DNA of 64,000 nt from Puccinia triticina (lineage: Eukaryota > Basidiomycota > Pucciniomycetes > Pucciniales > Pucciniaceae), in NCBI RefSeq assembly GCF_026914185.1, contig NC_070575.1, positions 1,364,001 through 1,428,000 on the forward strand, in the 5' to 3' direction. Position 1 is the stretch's first letter. Every line of letters starts with the position of its first letter. The translations under genes were made by a program, and so were the position numbers. Shown here in pieces: positions 22,560 through 34,199 of this stretch. Under the pieces are notes generated by a model. It was not told where the DNA came from, did not search any database, and saw nothing but the letters and a program-made list of their open reading frames with translations.

Positions 22560-23235
22560 GTAATACCTCCTTAGAGCTTATAATTTTTTCTAGAGAGTGT
22601 ATTCTTCTGGCAAAAAAAATGTGGAGCTGTTTGGAGCACCGTAGATAAGGTTTCAGGGGTTTGCCTTAGTAGGAAATCCACCAAATCCTCCCCCCGGCTA
22701 CACAGGGTCTCCCTGAGGAGTACTAATGCCATGAAGCTTAAAATATGTTTTAAAGAGTGTAGTCTTATAGCTAAAAAAAATTGGGGCCATTTGGAGCACT
22801 GTAGATAAGGTTTTGGGGGTTTGCCTTAGTAGGAAATCCACCAAGTCCGCCCCCCGGCTACACAGGGTCTCCCTGAGGAGTACTAATGCCGTGAAGCTTA
22901 AAATATGTTTTAAAGAGTGTATTCTTCTAGCTCAAAAATTATGGGGCCATTTGGAGCACCGTAGATAAGGTTTTGGGGGTTTGCCTTAGTAGGAAATCCG
23001 CCAAATCTGCCCCCGGCTACACAGGGTCTCCCTGAGGAGTACTAATGCCGTGAAGCTTAAAATATGTTTTAAAGAGTGTATTCTTCTAGCTCAAAAATTA
23101 TGGGGCCATTTGGAGCACCGTAGATAAGGTTTTGGGGGTTTGCCTTAGTAGGAAATCCGCCAAATCTGCCCCCGGCTACACAGGGTCTCCCTGCGGAGTA
23201 CTAATGCCGTGAAGCTCACAATATTCTCTAAAGAG
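22560..23235. repeat. Right-arm 160-bp tandem array (four units)
   Basis: Same unit as the left array in inverted orientation (GGGTTTGCCTTAGTAGGAAA, GGCTACACAGGGTCTCCC), spaced exactly 160 bp. The last two units differ at only a few positions. Confidence 0.85.
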
Positions 23236-23672
23236 TGTATTTATATTGCTGTAGATTTTTTAGGGCGTTTGGGTACAACAGTGACAAGATATAATTTTTT
23301 TTGTATATTCCGTCATTTTTTGTTAAATTAATGTATCGGCTCCCATCCTCGAGAGGGGAATTAATTAATAAACTCCCAAAATGCTTTTGGGGCCGCGCGA
23401 GGTCTCGAGGACCCAGGGTGGACGTCCGCAGACGGTCCGCGCGACGTAAACAACTTTTGGGAGTCAATTTATTTATTCCTGGGAGTCGATTTTTCAACTC
23501 CCTAAGTTTTATGCACACTGACATCTCCCAGCCAAAATTGGCTTTATGATTTTATGTAAACAGTGACATATGCAATTTTGAAAACCATAATTGGGCAACT
23601 CTCCCCAAAAGTTTAGTTGCTGGGGAGACACATTTTTGTGGGGTTATGTATTTGGTATTTGGGTTTCAATAG

Positions 23673-23870
23673 AGGTGTTCAAAGTTGAAATCATAAAATT
23701 TTCAATGCATAAAATCATAAAATTGTAACACTTTCAAGTGATGATTTCATATGTACCATTCTAGAAATGTTGGCGTAATTTGAGTGTTTGGGTGGTACAT
23801 ATTTTTTTAGCTCAGCATTTTATGATTTTATGGTGTTATGATTTTATGCAAGTCAACTTTGAACACCCTA
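23673..23870. mobile_element. ATAAAATCAT-rich MITE, single copy with intact ends
   Basis: Begins GGTGTTCAAAGTTGA and ends TCAACTTTGAACACC, with internal ATAAAATCAT repeats and a TCATATGTACCATTCTAGAA segment. It directly abuts the giant palindrome. Same family as 8782-9155 and 60488-60685. Confidence 0.8.
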
Positions 23871-25219
23871 AATAGCAAGTTTTTTTCACAATTCAGTACT
23901 TATGTAAATACAAGCTGTTTTTTTGATGGTCAGATCAATGGTACATAGGCAAAATTGAATGAGACAAAAAAACTATGTACATAGACTATCTACACATAAA
24001 TGAATACAAATGGTTTCAGTCCAATGAAAAGTTGGAAGCGAGTTAGACAGCAAGCATATTGGATTGATGAGAATGGGATAAATCAACATCTAAGTTGGTC
24101 AACTTTGAAAGGGGATATCAAGAACTTGTTGAGGTTGGGAGGAACTAACAAGGGAGGATGCAGGAGGAAGAACAATTGGGGGGAGGGGATTGGAGCCAGG
24201 CATGTTGAGAGAAGAGGATGAGAGTGGGATAGGATGGGGAACCAGCCAAGTTAAGAAAGAGGACATGATACAGGCAAGGGGATGGAGATGGGTAGAGGCA
24301 AGAGAATGAGAGCAATATCATGAATGCTGAAGGGAGGCAGAGGGAGGAAATGATTTATATGCAGAGAAGTCTGAACCAGGTGATGTCACACCCCCATCTT
24401 CACAGGGCATGGCTGCTTTCTTCTTATCAATGAGGGTTGCTTCCATTAATTTTTGTTCACTTTTCTCTAGGTGAGACTTACTGCCCAAGGGGTTACTCAA
24501 TGGAATCATGGGGTTAAAAAAGCCTGTCTGCCATTGGTCTGCCCACAGGGCTGAACAGGTCTGCAATGTTGAACAATGCCAATTGTTGGTGATGGGCCAA
24601 GTCAAGGAGACCCAAAGACATATCAACCAAGCTCACTTTTTGATGACCATGCTGGTTGCTGACATCAGATTTTGACTCTTGGCTAGCTGTCCTTTAGCTG
24701 ACCTCTTGCCAATTGATTGAACTTGGTGGTCAGATTGCAACAGTGTGCAGTCAGGGTGACCGGTGTGAGAATAAAGGTTGGTTAGTGGGTAGAAATGACC
24801 ACTGTCCGCCTTCTTCAAGAATATATATATGCATCTGATCTGAGTGATTATTGGTGTCTCGACTTCTCACTGCTACTTTCTGCTAGCCTTCAGCGCTCCT
24901 TGTCAAGCCTGATCTATAGCATAATAATACGCGAGTGAATAAAGCTCTGCACTCCGCAAGCATAAATACACAAAAGTAAAGGTCACATAAAGCTCTTCTA
25001 ACACTCTCCATACGTCCGCAAGCTTTAAGTACAATGATGAGTAGTAAGTAAGATGCTAGAAAGAAAAGAGAAGAGAAACCGTGAACCTCCACAGGCGTCT
25101 CCGTTCCCACCGGATCCCGCAGATCCAACACTTTCCCACACTATTCCGTCAGCTCCGCCCAATTTACCACACTCCGCTCATCTCCAACGCTTGACCTCCC
25201 ACGTCGCCCTCTGTCTAGC
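23871..25219. other. Gene-free stretch
   Basis: Purine-rich GGGATGGAGATGGG-type sequence from about 24110 to 24360. No domain, RNA gene or transposon end was recognised. Confidence 0.35.
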
Positions 25220-25595
25220 AGCAATGGGTAGTTACATTATGTTACATTATTCACGTAATTTGCGTAACATAACTACCCTCGTTACCTGCAGCTGCCCGTT
25301 ACATTATTTGTAACAAGGTCTTTGCAGGCCTTGCGCGTAACGTAACAGGCTCTTTTTTCAGGTTGTTACTGCGCGTTATCCACCAGATAACGCGTAACGG
25401 GCCAAAATTGGCCATTATCAGGTGTTATCTGGTGCTCTGCAGGCGCCAGTAACATAACAAACATCAATATTTTTTTGTCATCTTGCAGCGGTACCATAAC
25501 GCACTGCTGTTACAAAAAACAGTAACAATAACAGCTGAAAAATTGTTACGTTACCGTTGCATTACTGTTATTGGCAACGTAAATACCCACCGTTG
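25220..25595. mobile_element. hAT-like MITE rich in GTAACG/CGTTAC
   Basis: Perfect 8-bp direct repeats TGTCTAGC flank it (25212-25219 and 25596-25603). The ends are short imperfect inverted repeats (CAATGGGTAGTTAC on the left; CAACGGTGGGTATTTAC when the right end is complemented). The interior holds many GTAACATAAC and CGCGTAAC words able to pair. No coding capacity. The 8-bp duplication places it with hAT-type elements. Confidence 0.7.
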
Positions 25596-25925
25596 TGTCT
25601 AGCCCCCATCAGTCAGTCTCTTGCCAATGCCTCTGTCCCAGCTCCACCCACTGGTGAAACCCGCTTTGGCTGCCTCGGCTCACCTACTGATGTGCCACTG
25701 CTACCAGTCCACAAGTGTAGTACACCGTAGTCCAGCCCTGTCTTTTCACTCTGGTCCAAATATCCGCTCTGAGATCTGCAATCCACACAATCCATGCATT
25801 CCATCCGCGCGCAGCTTTCCGTAAGCCTTCTTAGTGTGCTTTCTGAAATCATCCTTAGTGCGTATGTCACTGGAATGCACTCTGCGCTCAGCCGCTCTGT
25901 GCATTCCCGCTAAAGATGTCATCTG

Positions 25926-26285
25926 ATACCCGGGTACCCGCCATGGTGCGGGTACTTGTTGCAAAAAACCCAAAATCTGGACACCCGCACCCGCGCAGGG
26001 GCTGGGGGCAGGTACCCAGGTACCTGTTGCGGGTACTTGCAAGTACTTGGTCTTTTTTCCTCTCAGAATGGTTGCTCTCTTTCATCGCGATGATTACACA
26101 TCTTGAATAAAAAAAAAGGAAAAAAAAAACATGTCAAGTGGTACCCGGCACCGCTTGGCGGGTACCCCATGCGTCTGTGTGGTACCCGCCAGGTGGTGCC
26201 AGGTGCTGTTTCAGGTGCCTGCTTTTTGGGGGAAAGGCGGTGTGGTACCCGGGTACTGCTGCAAGTACCGCTCAGCAGATATCAA
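25926..26285. repeat. GGTACCC-rich dispersed repeat
   Basis: Two clusters of GGGTACC/GGTACCCG words separated by an A-rich spacer. The second carries the GGTACCCGCCAGG...GGTGCCAGGTGC block found again at 47800 and in related form at 27770 and 47210. Ends not resolved. Confidence 0.55.
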
Positions 26286-26315
26286 AAATGTTGATCCGCA
26301 AGCTCTGAGTTCCTC

Positions 26316-26395
26316 CAATTGGGTCCCGCGACTCAATGAATTACAATTGGTTCCCGCGACTCAATGAATTACAATTGGGTCCCGCGACTCAATGA
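26316..26395. repeat. 28-bp tandem repeat, three copies
   Basis: CAATTGGGTCCCGCGACTC followed by AATGAATTA repeats at 26316, 26344 and 26372 with one or two changes. Confidence 0.8.
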
Positions 26396-26747
26396 GACTT
26401 ATGGCGCGCATGCGCAGTTGTGACGTGGCAGCGCTACCAGGTGCGCCAACCACAGTACAGTAATTCATCCCATTGGGAGTTCCACAGTTTTTGCCTCTTG
26501 CTCCTCAAACCAACGGGGATCACCCTTCAACCCACCAGCAATAACAATGGCTCCCAACCACAAAAGGCAAAAACCACAATTATCTGGGACATCTCCATCC
26601 CAAGATGACACTCTGGCCCAACCAGAAAACATCACCTCTAGTGATTGAGTTGGACAATGTAAGACTCAAAAGTGGTTGTGAAACCCTTTTGCTGAATGGA
26701 GAAGGGGATGAAGGAGGTGAAAGCTCTGCCCTTCTATACTACCAGCT

Positions 26748-26778
<31 letters not shown>

Positions 26779-27734
26779 TTAATAAGTGATAGGAGTGGTT
26801 AGCTCAAGATAAGTTTCTCGTGACACAGTATAAAAAGGTTGTTATTCAGTATGTAAGGGTTGTTATATGTAAGTAAGAGGGTTGAGTGGGTACGTAAGTG
26901 TTTTGGGTGATGGATGAGTATAAAACTTGATGAGTAATAAACTGAGGAACTACAAATGGGGGGGAGAGAGCTCCTTATATAGACAAATGTGAGGGATTTT
27001 GGCTCTAGGGCAGCCCCTGAGTGAGGTATTTTAGCTGGCCTGGGCTGTACAACCTGAGGGAGTTAAGAGGGAGTGGCTGTGTACAATTTATGCAAGGGGT
27101 GCATGCGTGAGGAGGGGCTGTGCCAAATGATGTCATAGTTCATGCAAGGGGCGCATAAGCTGTGCAGGGAATGATCATGTGATGTAATAAGACCAAACAA
27201 AGTGGAGTTAGAAGGAACTAGAATGTGGGGACCATTCAGTTGAGGGGGCACAGCCTGCAGGGGCAGTGCTGCATGATGTCATGTACATAACAAACAAACC
27301 CAAACCAATATATGTAGTGGGGATAGAATGGTGCAGGGAATGTGACTTGAGGCGCCTGACAGGTGGTTGACTGGGTGCTACATGTTGTCCAAAGGGTCTA
27401 ACTTCCAGTGTAGTGGGGCTCCAGTGATGCTTCCAGTGGGGAATAGGGGTTACTTTAGCCGTGGTGTCCATTTATGGTGTCCAATGGATGGTATCTTGAG
27501 GCCTTCTATATGTACATGAGAAAAACTTTTGATTTTTCACATTTTCGAGTACCACAATGATGATTGATCTATGCCTAACACAAAAAAAATATTTGCTGGA
27601 TTTATTTTTTTGATATGTATGCCTGCCACAATATGAAAGTAGATAAGTTCCAATTATATGAGAATAGTAAATAAATAGTTAGCAAAGTATAAAAAATTGT
27701 GAGTGTGCGGAGCAATATGAAAAAAAAGCCCTGG
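26396..27734. other. Gene-free stretch
   Basis: No coding region recognised. A TATAAAA-containing, T/G-rich part (26780-27000) and a GGGGC(G/A)CA-repeating part (27060-27300) resemble degraded repeat sequence. Confidence 0.35.
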
Positions 27735-28015
27735 TGGTACCCGTGGTACCCGGCTTATGTACCCCTGGTATATACCCGCCAGGCGGTGCCCGGTGCCAGT
27801 TTTGTGGAAAAAACACCCGGGTACCGGCGGTTCAACCAGTACCCGGGTCTACTTTGACATTCTCTAGCGCCGAGTATTGACAAGTACTTGGTGCAGGTAC
27901 CTGCTGTTTTTCACCACCAAAAGTGGACACCCGCACCTGGCACCCATTGGCAGGCACTCTTCTTGCAAAACAGGTACCCGCCATTGGGTGCCGGGTACCC
28001 GCAAACGGGTACCTG
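27735..28015. repeat. GGTACCC-rich dispersed repeat
   Basis: Another copy of the GGTACCCG / CCAGGCGGTGCC / GGGTACC family, with a central AGTACTTGGTGCAGGTACC segment shared with 26030. Ends unresolved. Confidence 0.55.
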
Positions 28016-28539
28016 ATGAGATCTTTAATTCCCACCCGCGCTATCTCCAAGTGGACATTCTACCACACCTGCCCATATAAATCACCACACCGGTTTCTGA
28101 CCAAGAGAGCTTGCCAATCAGTCCACACTTCCTTCCACGTCCTAGCCAGGAGAGAACCCTGACTGCACATCTCTCCCAGCTAGGTAAGCCTTCCTTCCTT
28201 TGGGACTGAGTTGATTTACCAGCATTCTTTTCTATGCAGCTTTTTTAGGATAGAATATCTGATCATTCTTACTCTCAACACATCTAATATAAAGGTTTCA
28301 GATAATGGCCTCCAGCTCGTATCCATGACCTGGTTAGGTTTAATGATATCCAACGATTTATCCAAAATATGATCTTCCTCGTCAAAAACCTCTGGCGTCG
28401 GTGTGTGTCACCTGGAAACTGGGAGGTTTGTCACGTTGTACCAAAACTATTTTATTTTTAAGGGAAAGATATTGAATGAGCCTCTTCTGCGGAACCCACT
28501 CTTGGAAATCACGACAGTGAAAAAACCAACCATAGGATC

Positions 28540-28734
28540 GCTGATATCAAACGTCTTTAAATTGGGTAACCATGGTCCACGGTCTTCAAAGCCTTTGGGA
28601 GGGCCAGGTGGAGGGGATATGTTGTCCTTATTATCTCGCCATGTGAAGAGATCGGCAGCAAATGATGCAGCGTCGCATTGACCCCATCGAAGGTGGACAA
28701 GAGATTCAGGTAAAAGGTGAAATAATTTCGAGCT
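28540..28734 (-). pseudogene. C-terminal fragment of an F-box/LRR-like paralog
   Basis: The minus strand encodes LFHLLPESLVHLRWG...WLPNLKTFDI, clearly related to FLNLLPQSIVKLGWS...WLPNLKCFSVG near the end of the neighbouring plus-strand F-box-like protein. Only about 65 residues are recognisable; no N-terminal part was found between here and the start at 28890. It is in head-to-head orientation with the intact gene, so it looks like the remnant of a local inverted duplication (inference). Confidence 0.6.
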
Positions 28735-28889
28735 AGCTATTTTCCGCCTCCGAGTGTCCGGCCCAACAGCCCGGGTCACCCGGCCGGATGCAATATGCAT
28801 GCATCCCAGCCGATTCAGCCGGAGCCAGGCGCCCAAGCTCACCGCATGGGATGGCAGTGGCCTCCGCAAGCTGGACCACGCACAACAAC

Positions 28890-30969
28890 ATGCGCATCAA
28901 GCTAACCGACTTGCCACTCGACGTGGTCCACATCGTCATCGCACACTGCATGGATCATCGTCGGCCCCCTCCGAAGTGCCATAGTCAGCTCGACCACAAC
29001 GGAATCGGCCCCATGGGACAAAAACCAAGACCTCATCAGGAAGACTGCGCGCCCTATGCAGGCCAAACCAGCCAGGAGGGACCTTCCTCCGGGAAGCTCC
29101 CTGAAGTTTCGTGGCCAGAAGGTAAGCAGTTCTCCAAAATTCTGTACCCGTCACATCTGGGACCCCCGCCGTTGGGGATACAGACCCAAAAAGTCTAGAT
29201 TTTCGCAGGGAAATCTAGCTTTTGGGGCTCCAGACCACTGCTGGGAGGCCCTCAGATCTCGCCGGGGAGTCGCCCAGTCAGCCTTTTCCACCCCCTAAAA
29301 TATTCCACCTTCTGTCTTCTGTAGGGCTCCCTTCCAATCCATTAGTCTCACTATCGTTGGTCAGCTGCACCTTTCGACAGTGCGCCCAGGAGAAACTCTT
29401 CCAAAATGTGCGGATGTCCGATCAATGCCAGGCTTACCTCTTCCTTCGAACCCTCACTCGCTCATCCATTGCACACAAAGAACGAATGCCCCCAAGCGCC
29501 CATCTCAATAGCCAGGCCGAGCACAATGCTCGAGAGGGCCGGACCGAAAACGTGCCATCATCGGAGATCAAAAGTTCTGCTGTGAACGAACTAGCCCGAC
29601 AAGTTCGCTCGATCCAGTTTGGATGGCAGGAATGGAGTACAATGGGGCTGGGCGGTGGCTCTTTAATCTGTGATATCCTCCGTAACTGTCCGCTGCTCAA
29701 AAATATCGCCATCGATATCACGTTCTACGAGTGCTGCAAAGAACCCATGCTGAAAGCTCTGGAGAGTCTACGACATATCAAAGAGTTTGTCATTCTGAGT
29801 AACGCCGGAGAAGACACAAAATTCCTCCAATGGCAAGCCGATGAAATAGTCAATCGATTGTTCTCCAAATGGGACCTCCTCGAGACGGTTGAACTCGATA
29901 GGATCTCCTTTAGCCGGCCGGACAAGATGATCGAGTCAGTTCAAAGACCGATACCTACCCTCAATTGCGCGCTACGCACAATAATCTTGCATGAGCCTCA
30001 ACTGGACGAGGGGGAGCTGTCCTGGATGCTGAAGAGCGCTTTTGAGAGCATGCGAACACTCACGCTCATTACATCACTCTCGAAAATCGACAGAGCGGGC
30101 TTATGTAGAATCCTGAAAGAATGCACTGGCCCAAATTTAGAATCTTTGACGCTGGTGGTATATGGTACTTTCCGCACTTCCAAGAAGCAGCAAGTCGAAT
30201 CTCCTGATGACCCTAACAAAAATCCTGGCCTGTTAGACATTGTCTTCAAGTCATCTTCTGCTTTGAGGAATCTCAAATCGTTGTCGATTAAGGGTGATCT
30301 AGTCGGATCCGAGTTCTTGAACCTCTTGCCTCAATCTATCGTGAAGCTTGGCTGGAGCAATAACGGCAAGCCCGTCCCGGCTTCAAGGCTCGCTAAAGTA
30401 CTCTCAAATCGCAGGGAAAAAGAGGGCAGACAAGGCCCTCCTGAGCCATCTCATTCCCAACCGAACTCTCACTCGAATCACTACGTCCAATGGCTACCTA
30501 ATTTAAAGTGTTTCTCAGTCGGCATGTCTTACTTGTGTCAGTTTTTTCTCTTTGTCCACTTCTGATTATAAAATATGTCTTGGCTGCAATACGAAGATGA
30601 TGACACTAATAATTCCATCGAAATCTCGTGAAATGTTTCTGCTCGGTAGGGTCCGACGAAAAACGGAGATTAATTTTAAAAGCGCTGAAAGCACGAAGGG
30701 TGTGCCACCATGGTATCAGCGATGAAGAGGATTCCTCAGATGAGGAAATGTCTGATAGCTCAGACCCTCCCGATGGTGAAGATTCGGTCTCTGATAGCTC
30801 GGACTCTCCCGATGATGAAGATTCGGTCTCTGAAAGCTCTGACCCTTCCGGTGAGGAAGATTCTGTGTCTGATAGCTCCGACCCTTCCGGCGAGGAAGAT
30901 TCTGTGTCTGACGGTCACGGCTCCGATCCTTCCGATGTCGAAGATTCTATGTCTGATAGCTCCCTCTAA
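28890..30969 (+). CDS. F-box/LRR-like protein with acidic repeat tail (582 aa)
   Basis: Exons 28890-29121, 29325-30521 and 30650-30969 join in phase. The first 22 residues (MRIKLTDLPLDVVHIVIAHC) look like an F-box helix, the Skp1-binding part of SCF ubiquitin ligase adaptors. Residues from about 78 contain leucine-rich-repeat-like segments (LPSNPLVSLSLVSCTFRQCAQEKLF, RTIILHEPQLDEG, NLESLTLVVYG, LRNLKSLSIKGD). The C-terminus is a Ser/Asp/Glu tandem repeat (SDSSDP, GEEDSVSD). Intron 2 uses a GC-AG donor (GCATGT at 30522), the only choice keeping phase. In exon 1 another frame reads WDKNQDLIRKTARP and looks more natural, so a one-base shift or extra splice is possible. Intron 1 contains repeat sequence. 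Confidence 0.6.
29188..29275. repeat. Repeat fragment inside intron 1 of the F-box-like gene
   Basis: CGCAGGGAAATCTAG and CCACTGCTGRGARGCC motifs match the element at 33887-34027. It accounts for the length of this intron (203 bp, against about 60-160 bp for most others here). Confidence 0.55.
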
Positions 30970-31935
30970 CCCTGATTCTAAGTGCATTTCCACAAATGAA
31001 AAGAAAAATATAGATGCTTATGATAGCATCCTGAAGGAATAAAAACCATTGTCTTCCTTTTAAATTTGACGACAAAAGAGTGACCAAGTCATGCTTGATC
31101 GATTGACAAACGATTGGTGCTGTTCACCATCAGAGCATTTTCCCGTCATAGCATCATAGCCATCAGAAGTATGTAAAACTATTGAAATCACACCACTCTT
31201 CGGAGCGTCCAGTGTGCATGTATCAAGGGCTAGGTTTGCCCGCCAGGCCTCCGAATTTCCACATCCGTTCTTGTGAACTCTTGAAGGGGCATAGGCCGGC
31301 CAGTCTGCATAGATTTTTCGTCGGACATCATCTTGGGTTTTGCTATCTCTCGAGAGAGCTCTTCGAAAATCATTGCAAGATATTTCTGACGCAAATCGGG
31401 TTTGATCAAGAATATCGCCCGCAAAGCAAAATTACAAACGGGGATCTCCACAGAGAATACAGTCACGAAAAAAAAAAACATATAAACCATAACCATGACA
31501 AGAAAATACCACAGGATAACAAAAAAACAAGAGGAAGGAACAAAAAACGGGCTGCATATGCCATTTTTTTACTGAATGTCCCGGGCGGGGTATAAAGCAA
31601 ATGTTGAAGTGAAAATTATTCAACTTCCAGCGTTGACTCCGGTCTTTACGCAGACAAGTAAAACAGTGAAATGATGGTTATGGCTGCATCCAAAAAAATG
31701 AATGAATATGTGTGGTATGATCTAAGCAAGAATTTAGGATGAGATGAATTGTTTAGAAGGCAAGACGCAGTAGCCTGGTTACAATCAATGGCATCCAAAT
31801 CATTCTAGAAACTCCAAGTTCTTCTACTCCTTGAAATAAACTATTTTGGTCGAATGATAAGGACTTCAACCTGAGCCATATTCAACCCCGAGAAAAAGCG
31901 AAATTTCAATACTTGGTCTGAAAGGATTTTACGTA
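30970..31935. other. Intergenic region between convergent genes
   Basis: 3' flanks of the F-box-like gene and of the wax-synthase-like gene. A-rich; no convincing gene. Confidence 0.35.
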
Positions 31936-33510
31936 TCAAAGACGGGGCAGATCAACAAACCAAATTGTCATCATCGGAGTACCGAAATAAATCAACCACG
32001 AAAGAGTCCACATCTTGCCGAGAAAGCCGTTCACCTTACGGCTAAAGATTACCTTGAACACGTTCTCTAGGCATACTCCAGCTCCTTGACTTAAAAAGAA
32101 TATTGTAGTCGTGAATTTCGGGTCGATCGGTCCAGCTGTCCATACTCCTGAGACAAAAAACAATTCAACAAATAAAAAGGGAACAAGTGGATTAAATTTT
32201 CATTCAACCCAGCTTCTGCCAAATTGAAATCACGTACCACATTCATGAACTAATCCTGAAATTGTAAAAGCTGCGAGTACTCCAGCAAGCTGCAGCGCTT
32301 TGGGATGCAGCTTGCCAGTCCCGAAACACCATATCAAAAAGGATGTAAATGGAACAGCGCCAGCTTCAAGAACGAGGTCTCTGATCTTTTGATGCCAATA
32401 TTTACCCCAAAATTCTGTAACACTTGTAGCCTCCAGCGGTGGTTTTGAAAATAAAAACGGGCAAGTTTCTTCCAAATGAATCTGATCGATTTTTTTTAAA
32501 AGTGGTTGATGCTTCGAAAGTGCCGGCAAGAATTTTAATAATAATCTGTTGACCATTTTGATTGTAAACAAGACCAATCTAAAAAGGCACCCGAAAAGAT
32601 CTAAGTTTGTCCATATGATGTTTCCGCAACAAAATGCTGTAATCTCGGGCTTGTACTTCTTGATCATTGGTTCCAGTGGGCCGGTCAGAGTTTCATCATT
32701 CGCACTTTTCCAACAAACCAATGCGATAATAGCACAAATTTGGTGAACAAGCAGACGTCCGAAGGTTCTCGATAAAAAGACCACGTCTGAGTAGATGTTG
32801 TGATTAATCTCGGAGCTGGACATCTGCTGCTTTGATCGATCGGAGCTTGAGCTGATTGGAAATGTTTTTATGGGTGATTACGGAAACAGGATGATAAAAA
32901 GTCAGCCGACGTGAAACCATCAGAGCCTGGCTCACCGAGGCTGAGACTTCTTGCGAACACTTGAAATGTCAAATACTAACTCAGATACGGGCGAAGTACC
33001 GCTAGTGAGGCCAGATGTGGACACCGGAGCAGTAGGCGCATCTTTCGCTTTGATTGATGTTAATGAGGAGGGTTGACTAAAGGTAAACAAGATGGATTTT
33101 ATTGCGAGAGAAGCGAGCATAGAACCAAGGGTGAATCTGGCGAATGGCGGGAGCTGGGTTTGATGCTTCAAACTGAACCAATCTGAGAATACCACGCAGA
33201 GTGTGATAGGTAAGAGAGAGATCCTGGTCCATCGAATGAGTTTCCCTAAATCTCGGCGAGTCCCGGCCAAATTGAGCAAGCTGGTATGAATGGCCAACAA
33301 AACCAGATGCAAGAACACGCGACCGAGCCCGTACATTGTTTCTAATCCCCTCCTACACCATATCAAGCAAAACAACGGAGACATTATCAGCAAGTGCCTT
33401 AGGCGCGTCCAAGGAGATTGTTCGACCAAAGCTATAAGGAGATCATGCGAGCTACAGAGCGCCAATAACTTCTGATGACCCAAGATGTTCAACTCTGAGG
33501 AATGTTCCAT
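31936..33510 (-). CDS. Wax-synthase-like membrane O-acyltransferase
   Basis: Three exons, complement of 31936-32147, 32238-32851 and 32936-33510, join in phase to 466 residues. Several hydrophobic spans are visible (for example HLLIMSPLFCLIWC, VFLHLVLLAIHTSLL, QICAIIALVCW, LAGVLAAFTISG), so it is a multipass endomembrane protein. The diagnostic block FWGKYWHQ (339-346) followed by GLVHE (391-395) is the arrangement of the fungal wax synthase / MBOAT-like domain, where the His acts in acyl transfer to an alcohol. Such genes occur in several copies in basidiomycetes; the substrate cannot be read from sequence. The second acceptor was chosen as the one giving an open, in-phase join. Exon 3 supplies a last membrane segment. 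Confidence 0.78.
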
Positions 33511-33536
33511 TGCAGCGATTTACCTTTGTTTCCAGA

Positions 33537-33588
33537 GACAAGGAAAGAGCACGATTGGATGAGACAAGGAAAGAGCACGATTGGATGA
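33537..33588. repeat. 26-bp exact tandem duplication in the leader of the acyltransferase gene
   Basis: GACAAGGAAAGAGCACGATT plus GGATGA occurs twice in direct succession, 27-78 bp upstream of the minus-strand start at 33510. Confidence 0.8.
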
Positions 33589-33886
33589 GTTCCCGCTGTC
33601 CGTTCTATCACTTCAAAGCAGGAATTGCGATATTTATCATTTTCGTGAGTGTTGCCGGAATTCACTCGAGGGATTGGAACTGCGAGAAGGCTATTTACCG
33701 CCCTTCCGAAAAAGCTTGCGTTTCCGGAGTGCGGTTTTTCAGGGTGTTTCTCAACCCACTATATGTATTCTTCCAAACCTTCGCACTCATTCGACCCTCT
33801 CTCCTCTCTCCGCCCCTATTCCGGCCGGCCGGCCGGATTTTTCCATCCAGTGACTGAGCCAGCAACCCGCAATCAACACTGGATGA

Positions 33887-34027
33887 GTGGAGGACTTCCC
33901 GTGCAAGCCGGGACCCCCGCAGATGTCGGTTTAGGCCCAGAAAGCTTATATCTTTGCAGGGAAATCTAGTTTTTTGGGCCCTAGGCCACTGCTGAGAAGC
34001 CTGCAATCTTGACAGGAAGTCATCCAC
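33887..34027. mobile_element. Small MITE with GTGGAKGACTTCC ends
   Basis: Left end GTGGAGGACTTCCCGT, right end complementary to GTGGATGACTTCCTGT. The interior GCAGGGAAATCTAG / GGCCACTGCTGAGAAGCC is shared with intron 1 of the F-box-like gene. A direct GTGGAGGACTTCCCGT follows the right end, suggesting a second overlapping copy. Confidence 0.55.
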
Positions 34028-34199
34028 CAGTGGAGGACTTCCCGTCGGCATTTAGAGAGCTCTAGATGCCCCTATAACTCCTAAATTAAGACATCCACTA
34101 AATCAACAATCATGCACATGAAAGTCATGAGCTGTAGGGTTAGGAAAACATTTTCCCTTCTACCAAAAATTAAGAGTATGGGTGTGTAAATTGAGATCT

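Larger units (their letters stand above)
21440..23605. mobile_element. Giant palindromic element (about 2.1 kb) with 160-bp tandem units in both arms
   Basis: The sequence from about 21450 reads as the reverse complement of the sequence ending near 23600. From outside inwards each arm has: AATTTTGGCTGGGAGATGTCA, a GGGAGTYGA/TYRACTCCC block enclosing a GC-rich GACCGTCTGCGGACGTCC core, AAAAAATGACGGAATATAC, then 160-bp units. The left arm has three units (CACGGCA landmarks at 21823, 21982, 22142). The right arm has four (TAATGCC landmarks at 22723, 22883, 23043, 23203). The two outermost right units are nearly identical, showing a recent unit duplication. The centre (about 22330-22545) is itself palindromic. 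There is no coding capacity. Transcription through it would give a very long hairpin RNA (inference). Confidence 0.85.

Noticed and set aside
21823..23235. Regularly spaced repeats as a CRISPR-like array
   Set aside because: Units of 160 bp are adjacent without variable spacers, are inverted between arms, and the genome is eukaryotic.
24318..24626. 102-residue minus-strand frame
   Set aside because: No domain, signal peptide or paralog in the window; surrounding sequence looks like repeat-derived intergenic DNA.
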